Assembly (NCBI RefSeq): GCF_000321225.1
Contig: NW_004450287.1
Coordinates: 2,541,118 to 2,605,117 of the forward strand
Length of the DNA stretch: 64,000 nucleotides
Direction of reading: 5' to 3'
DNA from: Odobenus rosmarus divergens
Lineage: Eukaryota; Chordata; Mammalia; Carnivora; Odobenidae
Part shown: one piece after another, positions 57,941-64,000 of the stretch
How positions within the stretch are numbered: the stretch's first letter is position 1
Layout: each line of letters opens with the position of its first letter
Program-made: the position numbers and the translations under genes
Notes under the pieces: generated by a model
What the model was told of the DNA's origin: nothing
Seen by the model: only the letters and a program-made list of their open reading frames with translations
The model's database searches: none

Positions 57941-58734
57941 TTTTAAGATTTTTTCTTCTTAAGTAGAATATAACTGAAGGTAAAAATAATATTTTTCTTC
58001 AATTTTTAATAGTTGGAAAGCAGACAGATTTAGGTAATCTTGAGAAAATTTAAGTAAAGAGTTTAAGATTCTTCTAATTTTCATCTTCCATTGTCCATCC
58101 TAGATTTCTTTATGCCATGCCTCTGTCTCGATTATGCAGTCCCTACCCTTAACTGAATGACTTAGAAGTAATTTTAGGTTTCTGTCATTTTTACTTGAAA
58201 GAGGAGTTTTAGATACCCATATTAATATCTATCTATTTATCATCTTTCTATAGCTATAAAATTGTTCAACATAACATATAATTAATCTTTACCAGCAAAA
58301 ATGCGAATTATGAAATATGAACTTTGTCCACTTATGTGTTCTTTATCATCATCCATTTGCTCATTCATTCAGTTAAATATCTTACCATCTTCAGAACTTA
58401 TAATTAACATTTATAAAGCATTTCAGAATGACTTTGAAAGGCAAATCAATGTGGGTTTTGGCCTTGTATTTATGAGTTCCCCTTAGAGACCACTATATCA
58501 AAATTCTTACTGGTAATCTCAAATAAGATAGTTGTAGCGATATATATATCACCTAGGTTATACCTAGGAATTGAAATAGATTAAAGACTGACCTAAAAAA
58601 AATAGTTAGGGATTGTTATCTCAAGTGGTGGTTCATTTCTATATTTTTTGGCTACACTTGGACATGTTATGTTCATTAAAGAGAAATAGTAAAATCCAGT
58701 CTACTATTATTATTTCATATCAACTCTCTAGATC

Positions 58735-58932
58735 TGAGCTAATACACTAGTTAATATACTCAAATGTGGCTGGTCTGAATTGAGGTGTAGTATGTATAAA
58801 ACACACACTAGGTTTTGAAGATTAATACAAAAAAAGAATATAAAGTATTTCATTAATAATTTTTGTACTGATTACATCTTGAAATAAGATTTTTGAAATA
58901 CCTAGTTAAAATATATTATTAAAATTATTTCA
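58735..58932. mobile_element. hAT MER1-group-like fragment
   Basis: 'tcaaatgtggctggtctgaa', 'ttgaggtgtagtatgtataa', 'cacacactaggttttgaaga', 'aatataaagtatttcattaa' and 'aaaatatattattaaaatta' parallel the short hAT-Charlie element with 'gtggctagtccgaattgaga'. It is cut on the right by the L1 at 58941. Confidence 0.55.
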
Positions 58933-58940
58933 TCTCTTTA

Positions 58941-59449
58941 TTTTTTTAAATTTTTTATTGTTATGTTAATCACCATACATTACATCATTAGTTTTGGATG
59001 TAGTGTTCCATGATTCATTGTTTGTGCATAACACCCAGTGCTCCACGCAGAACGTGCCCTCCTTAATACCCATCACCAGGCTAACCCATCACCCACCCCC
59101 CTCCCCTCCAGAACCCTCAGTTTGTTTTTCAGAGTCCATCGTCTCTCATGGTTCATCTCTCCCTCCGATTTTCCCCCCTTCATTTTTCCCTTCCTTCTCC
59201 AAATGTCCTCCACGCTATTCCTTATGTTCCACAAATAAGTGAAACCATATGATAATTGATTTCCTCTGCTTGACTTATTTCACTTAGCATAATCTCCTCC
59301 AGTCCCATCCATGTTGATGTAAAAGTTGGGAATTCATCCTTTCTTTTTTTGGGGGGGGGTATTCATCCTTTCTGATGGCTGATAATATTCCATTGTATAT
59401 ATGGACCACATCTTCTTTTTCCATTCATCTGTTGAAGGGCATCTCGGCT
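58941..59449 (-). mobile_element. L1 3' end, second 3' UTR lineage
   Basis: Antisense L1 from the T-rich 3' end to 'gttgaagggcatctcggct' in the 3' UTR/ORF2 boundary. Unlike the copies at 8.1, 17.4, 40.0 and 49.4 kb, after 'ttttcccttcctt' it continues 'ctccaaatgtcctccacgct' and lacks the 'acatataatgtattattt' block. It has a local repeat of 'attcatcctttct' at 59333 and 59361, separated by t- and g-runs. No convincing TSD. Confidence 0.92.
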
Positions 59450-60055
59450 TTAAATGAAACAGCCCTCTCATTTGACTTTCTTTCTATTGTGAGTATGTGT
59501 TTGAAAAATGTAAAGGCAAGATAGCTTAAAGTATATATTGTTCTGAAGTTTGGTTGTTATATTGATAATGAAAATCAGCCTGTGGCTTCTGTATTTGTCA
59601 GAGAATGGAAGGTCTAATTGCTAAGTAAATTTCCCTGATGATTCAAACAATGGTTCAGGTTGTATAACACTTTTGCTGATTTGCCCCTGTTCCTGGGGTT
59701 CACGTTGTTCTTTCAGGTTATCTTTTCTATTCAGTGTAGTCTCCACTAAACACATTTGGGAGTCTATGTATTACCAGGCGACTTTAATCTCACCATATTT
59801 ATGCACCTTCAGAACAAGATCATAGAACAAACTTAATTAACAGAAAAGAGTCAGAAAGCATTCAGTCTGAAAAATGGATATATGCTATACCATCATTTTC
59901 CTGAATTCTGAGACTTCAGAATGTCTGCTCCAACAGGCAAGCACATACCAAAATATAGAATTGAAGTTACTGCATTTTTTTCTTGTTTCCCTCCTTCCTG
60001 AAGACTTCCACATCACTTCTTTGTTTCAAATCTTACAATATTTGCCCACTGCCCC
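59450..60055. other. No recognised gene or repeat
   Basis: Nothing supported. Confidence 0.4.
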
Positions 60056-60059
60056 TTGA

Positions 60060-60555
60060 AATAATCTAATCCTTTACAGTGACCTGCAAGGCACTGTATG
60101 ATCTGGCCCATGTCTGCCTCTTAGAACTTGCCTCTGTGATTTCCCCATCACTCACTCTGCTCAACACACTGGCCTCCTTTTCTATTTTCTAAACATGCTG
60201 AGCTCTTTCTTGACTCAGGGTCTTGGCATTGGTTATTTCTTCTACAGAAGATGTTTTCCTTTAGATCTTTTAATGCCTGAGTCCTTCTTACCATACAGGT
60301 TTCACCTCAAATATTACTTTCTCAGGGAAGTTTTATCTCTCCACTTACGTTAAAGTAACTGCCCTCCCTATTCTAGATCACTTTGCCATGTAAAATGACC
60401 TTGTTTATTTATTCTCCTCTCCTCACTCTTTTCTCCCCACTGTACGGTCAAGAATCTTATAATTTATTTTAACCTTTATATTTCTAGCTTCTAGAATACT
60501 TCCTGGCATATAATAGGTGCTCAATAAATACTTGAGTGAATGAATGGATAGAGTA
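60060..60555 (+). mobile_element. L2 LINE 3' end
   Basis: Sense L2 in good order: 'agtgacctgcaaggcactgt', 'atgatctggcccatgtctgc', 'ctttctcagggaagttttat', 'tttctagcttctagaatact', 'tcctggcatataataggtgc', 'tcaataaatacttgagtgaa'. Reaches the 3' terminus. Confidence 0.82.
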
Positions 60556-61735
60556 GTCACAACACAACTTGTACTTTACAGAATGGCTATGTGGCTCAAC
60601 TTTGAATTTGGGCAGGATTTGTGCCAAGGTCATAGAATAGCTTTCATCAAAGGAGACAAAAGAAAAAACTGTTTTTCAAAAGGACAGCATTCATTATGTG
60701 AATGAGGAGCTGACAAGAGTGTTTTTGAAGAAATAATAATTCACAAAACAGTGATTTTTCAAAGAGCAAAAGGAGACTTAACATTAGTTATGTGGTAGCA
60801 CCTCTGAAAATCAAAGATGAAATAAAATTAGACTAATTGCATAAAGGAGTTTCTTTGTTTGCCTGTAATCATTATTTGGAATCACCTATACCCCAAATCT
60901 ATCTTACTAGATTTCAGGAAGAGAAAGACAATTACTTGGGCACAAATGCATTTTATTCCTTTCTTACTGCAGAGCTTCAGTGCTTTTGGTTTGATAAATT
61001 GCCTAAACTACCTGGCTGGCTTGAAGGGAAAGTTATGTTTTTACATTTATATTAAACAAAAAACTTGTGCTTTAAAAATAAATCATCACATCTGATGGCA
61101 TTGCCTCTCTTTCATTTGTTTGCTATCAAGTGTGAGTTAAAGGTTACATGCAGAACAATCCCAGGGGTGCAATTTACACTTCCAGGTAGCAGTAAAACCC
61201 TGTAACCAATAACCATCACAAACAGAGGAGCTGTCAGAGACCAGATTCATTGCTCCTATTCCCAGAGTCCCTTTGTTTTTGGAAGACACTGAAATATGTT
61301 CTCTTTTCTTAGCCTACAAGAATTTCAAAGATGTCCTTTGACCTATCTTTTGGCACTGTAAAATAAATATAGGAAAAATCTCAGCACCTCCTTAAGATTA
61401 CATTTTGGAAGAAGGGGAGTGGGCATACAGAAATTATACTGAATGACAATAGCTTTATTGTCTTAGAGCTTTTAAAATGTGGTGCAGGGCATAGAATAAG
61501 GTCATGGACAACTGAGCATAATTTTTGGTGACCAGTGTCCTCTCATTACAAGCCTTCTCTGGGAAAATAATATAAACGGTGATATACATTAGATTGTCGT
61601 TGTCCTGCCTAACTCATGCTGCCATTCCTGGCTTGGTGCTAGTGTCTCTCAGGTCCTGTTATTTCCATGTTCATCAAGTTCATGGTGAACCTTTCCTCGC
61701 CTTTTCTTCAGAGTTTTACTTTTCTAGTGTAAGTG
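60556..61735. other. No recognised gene or repeat
   Basis: Frames 60837-61055 and 60859-61095 overlap in two registers and have no motif. Confidence 0.35.
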
Positions 61736-61739
61736 ACTA

Positions 61740-61885
61740 CACCAATAACTATTCAACTTTGTAGCTGTGTGACTTTCAAACTTCCTTTAATTTTTCTGAA
61801 CCTAAATATTCTCATTGGTAGGACATTGCCACTGAGGGCATTCTCAAGGTCTTTCCCAGCTCTAAAATATAAAGGCAAAACAATC
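61740..61885 (+). mobile_element. MIR-type fragment (tentative)
   Basis: 'tgtagctgtgtgactttcaa', 'ctgaacctaaatattctcat', 'aggtctttcccagctctaaa' resemble a MIR/core-SINE variant. Confidence 0.35.
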
Positions 61886-61889
61886 ATTG

Positions 61890-63610
61890 TACTTTTCCTC
61901 ATGAAGCAGCACTTTCTGGCAAGATATTAGTCATATAAATATATGTGACCTATATTTTGTTATTTTTCTTTCAGAAAGAAGTGGATTAACTGTTTTTTTG
62001 ATAAAACTTTTATGAATAATCTTTACTAAATTAAAGAAGGCATTCAGGATAAGAGCATTATAATCGTAGCAAGGATTCTGTCTTGAGCACCAGCTGGCAT
62101 TTCAATATGGCAAACAGGAGTGGAGGCCGGGATCAATGTGGGAGACATCTGGTTATATTCATTGAGGATGAGGTAAACCCTTGGAAAGAACTGGACCCAA
62201 GGCCATGCATCAGGGAAATAACTTCTTCCAGAAACAGACTTTGGCACCAGAGGAAAGAACTTATTCTGAAGGCAGTTTACAAATTTCTCTTTGAGCCCAT
62301 TCCTGATCCATGGACGTATATATGTCTGTGTTAAGAATTTAAAGCACTGCAATGAAAAATAGACTCATTTAATGAAAATATGTAAACTATTGGGGGACAG
62401 GTCCCCCAATTTGCCCCTACCAAGTATGGCAAAGAGGGTGGCTTACTTCCTCCCCTCTATTACCAGAGCAGTAGATTTTGAAAGTTTCATGGATTGATTG
62501 TGTTTCTAGCAAGAGATGGCAGAGAAGGATTAACGCCAAGTGAGAATGGAGAACATCTCCTGGGAATTCCTCAAATACTTGAGGGTGGCTCTGGGAAACT
62601 TTTCAGTGAGTTGAAGTTCAGCCTTGGCAGATAGTCTTAGAGCCAGTGAAATTTCAGTTATTACAATTGATCAGGCCTCAAGAGAACATCGTAGAAGCTC
62701 AGAATACTAATATGTACATGAAGCCCACATTCAAAAATCTGGAGCTATGAATTTAATGTGATCTGGTGTTTGTTCGAAGCTTAGTGATAGGTATACAGAT
62801 GTTGGAAGAAAATCTTTAGATTCACATCATTTAAATATTAAGTTTTCAGCCAACAGAAATTGTTGTTCAGTCCTTTTAGCAATAATTGCATAAACAATTG
62901 GCCAGAGGAGTATGGCGTCTAAAATATATGAAGATACTTATGAAATATACATTAGAGCAGATGGCTATGAGGAAAGCCAATTGGACAGAATAAAAAAATA
63001 CAAATTAAGAAATTCACAGTTAATTAAAGAAGATTAAGGGTAGGGTACTTAAAAGGGACATAAAGACCTAGGGACCCTCTCAAACAAAGGATTAGTATGT
63101 TGGTGCTATGCTATGCTCCGCTCTCCAATGTGTTGCTAATGAAAGGATAGTGATGTATAGAACAGATAAAAAGACTTCATTAGAATGCTATCTTCAATAA
63201 CCCAAATCCCTTGATTCAACATACAGGGATAGAGTGTCATAAATTCTTGTGTAATTTGGTCTGGGTATTCCTCTCTTTTATTCTGCTATGTGCATTCGGA
63301 TCCCATTAACTTTTAAAAGGACTTTCATGCACAGACGATAATAGGCACATTTAGTGGGCACAGTGACTTAGTGTACTTTATAGTCTTCAACTGGGAAGCA
63401 CTGCTTTACAGAATGTTAATTCTCAAGGGCTTTGCCCTTAGCAGGTACTCTTCAATCAATATTTACAGAACGAATGAAGGAGGTTGTTCAGGGAGAAAAA
63501 CAAACTGTTTCCCCCCTAGATTTAAAAGTACTTAACATATATTTCAAGGGTCATCTTATAAGTGCTATCCATTTCTCAAGATTTGCAACAAATTAACATT
63601 TATATTCATC
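61890..63610. other. No recognised gene; overlapping opposite frames
   Basis: No transposon recognised. At 62044-62352 (minus, 102 codons) and 62083-62334 (plus, 83 codons) both strands are open over the same 250 bp. Neither product shows a known motif. Confidence 0.35.
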
Positions 63611-63611
63611 A

Positions 63612-63790
63612 TCTACTCATTCATTCATTTATTTATTCATTCAACTAGTCAACATTTATTGAATACCTGTGGGGTGCTGGTGTTTTGTTTGATTCTGTTT
63701 AATAAAACATGGTCTTTATCCTTGATGGACTCACTGTTTAAAGAGGCAACTGAACATGTAAATAATTTACACAGTTTAATGGGAAAATTA
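63612..63790 (-). mobile_element. L2 LINE 3' terminus
   Basis: Antisense L2: 'attcattcatttatttattc', 'caacatttattgaatacctg', 'catggtctttatccttgatg', 'gactcactgtttaaagagg'. Confidence 0.7.
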
Positions 63791-63904
63791 CTATAATAAA
63801 AATATGCACAAATTCTAGGTTAGCATAAAAGAAGAAATTCTCTCTCTTCTTGGTTGGGGTGAAAGGGAAGAAGGTTTCATGAACAGTGTCAGAGAAGATA
63901 ACTT

Positions 63905-64000
63905 CTTTTTTTTTTTTTTAAAGATTTTATTTATTTATTTGAGAGACAGTGAGAGAGAGAGAGAGCACATGAGAGGGGGGAGGGTCAGAGGGAGAAGCAG
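63905..64000 (-). mobile_element. CanSINE, cut by window end
   Basis: Tail side of a reverse CanSINE ('aaagattttatttatttatt', 'gagggtcagagggagaagca'), continuing beyond the window. The right TSD cannot be seen. Confidence 0.94.

Overview
The window is vertebrate, and specifically carnivoran, nuclear DNA. It is AT-rich, has no bacterial-style gene layout, and carries about twenty copies of CanSINE, the tRNA-Lys-derived SINE found only in Carnivora. The diagnostic parts are the head gggcgcctgggtggctcagt and the tail caaataaataaataaaatctt. Full-length copies have the 'ctccctctgaccctcttcc...ctctcattctctctc' 3' region, and no typical young dog SINEC_Cf copy is seen. I therefore infer a non-canid caniform (bear, seal or mustelid type), but the species is not determinable by eye.

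No complete protein-coding gene was found. Almost every open reading frame is a by-product of a repeat or short and unremarkable. The content is intergenic or intronic DNA built from layers of transposable elements. The old layer is L2 (about 10.1-10.8 kb, 16.8-19.0 kb, 20.4-20.9 kb, 42.0-42.5 kb, 49.1-50.0 kb, 50.6-51.6 kb, 60.1-60.6 kb, 63.6-63.8 kb), MIR, ancient L1, MaLR/MLT1-type LTRs and DNA transposons (Tigger-like 2.9-3.5 kb; hAT/MER-type at 13.7, 15.7, 30.8, 31.4 and 58.7 kb). The younger layer is CanSINE and carnivoran L1 3' ends, most with readable target-site duplications (TSDs).

Three processed gene copies were found. One (4.1-4.6 kb, minus strand) is recognisably SNRPG, the small nuclear ribonucleoprotein Sm G gene; it has a frameshift and a small SINE lodged in its 3' UTR. 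The other two (35.5-36.3 kb plus; 39.7-40.6 kb minus) are structurally retrocopies, with AATAAA, poly(A) and TSD, but I could not name their parents.

The most informative features are insertion histories. Two loci were hit twice at the same target sequence, leaving three copies of one TSD (7.85-8.49 kb; 35.5-36.5 kb). One SINE sits inside another SINE in opposite orientation (21.2-21.7 kb). One L1 carries a perfect 58-bp tandem duplication (18.03-18.15 kb). Another L1 is interrupted by filler DNA containing an exact 30-bp copy of L2 sequence 1,980 bp upstream (10,711 and 12,691). The only hint of a possible host exon is a short open frame at 54.38-54.53 kb with plausible splice sites, a good start context and a hydrophobic N-terminus; this is weak evidence. 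No CRISPR, operon, viral or bacterial defence system is present.
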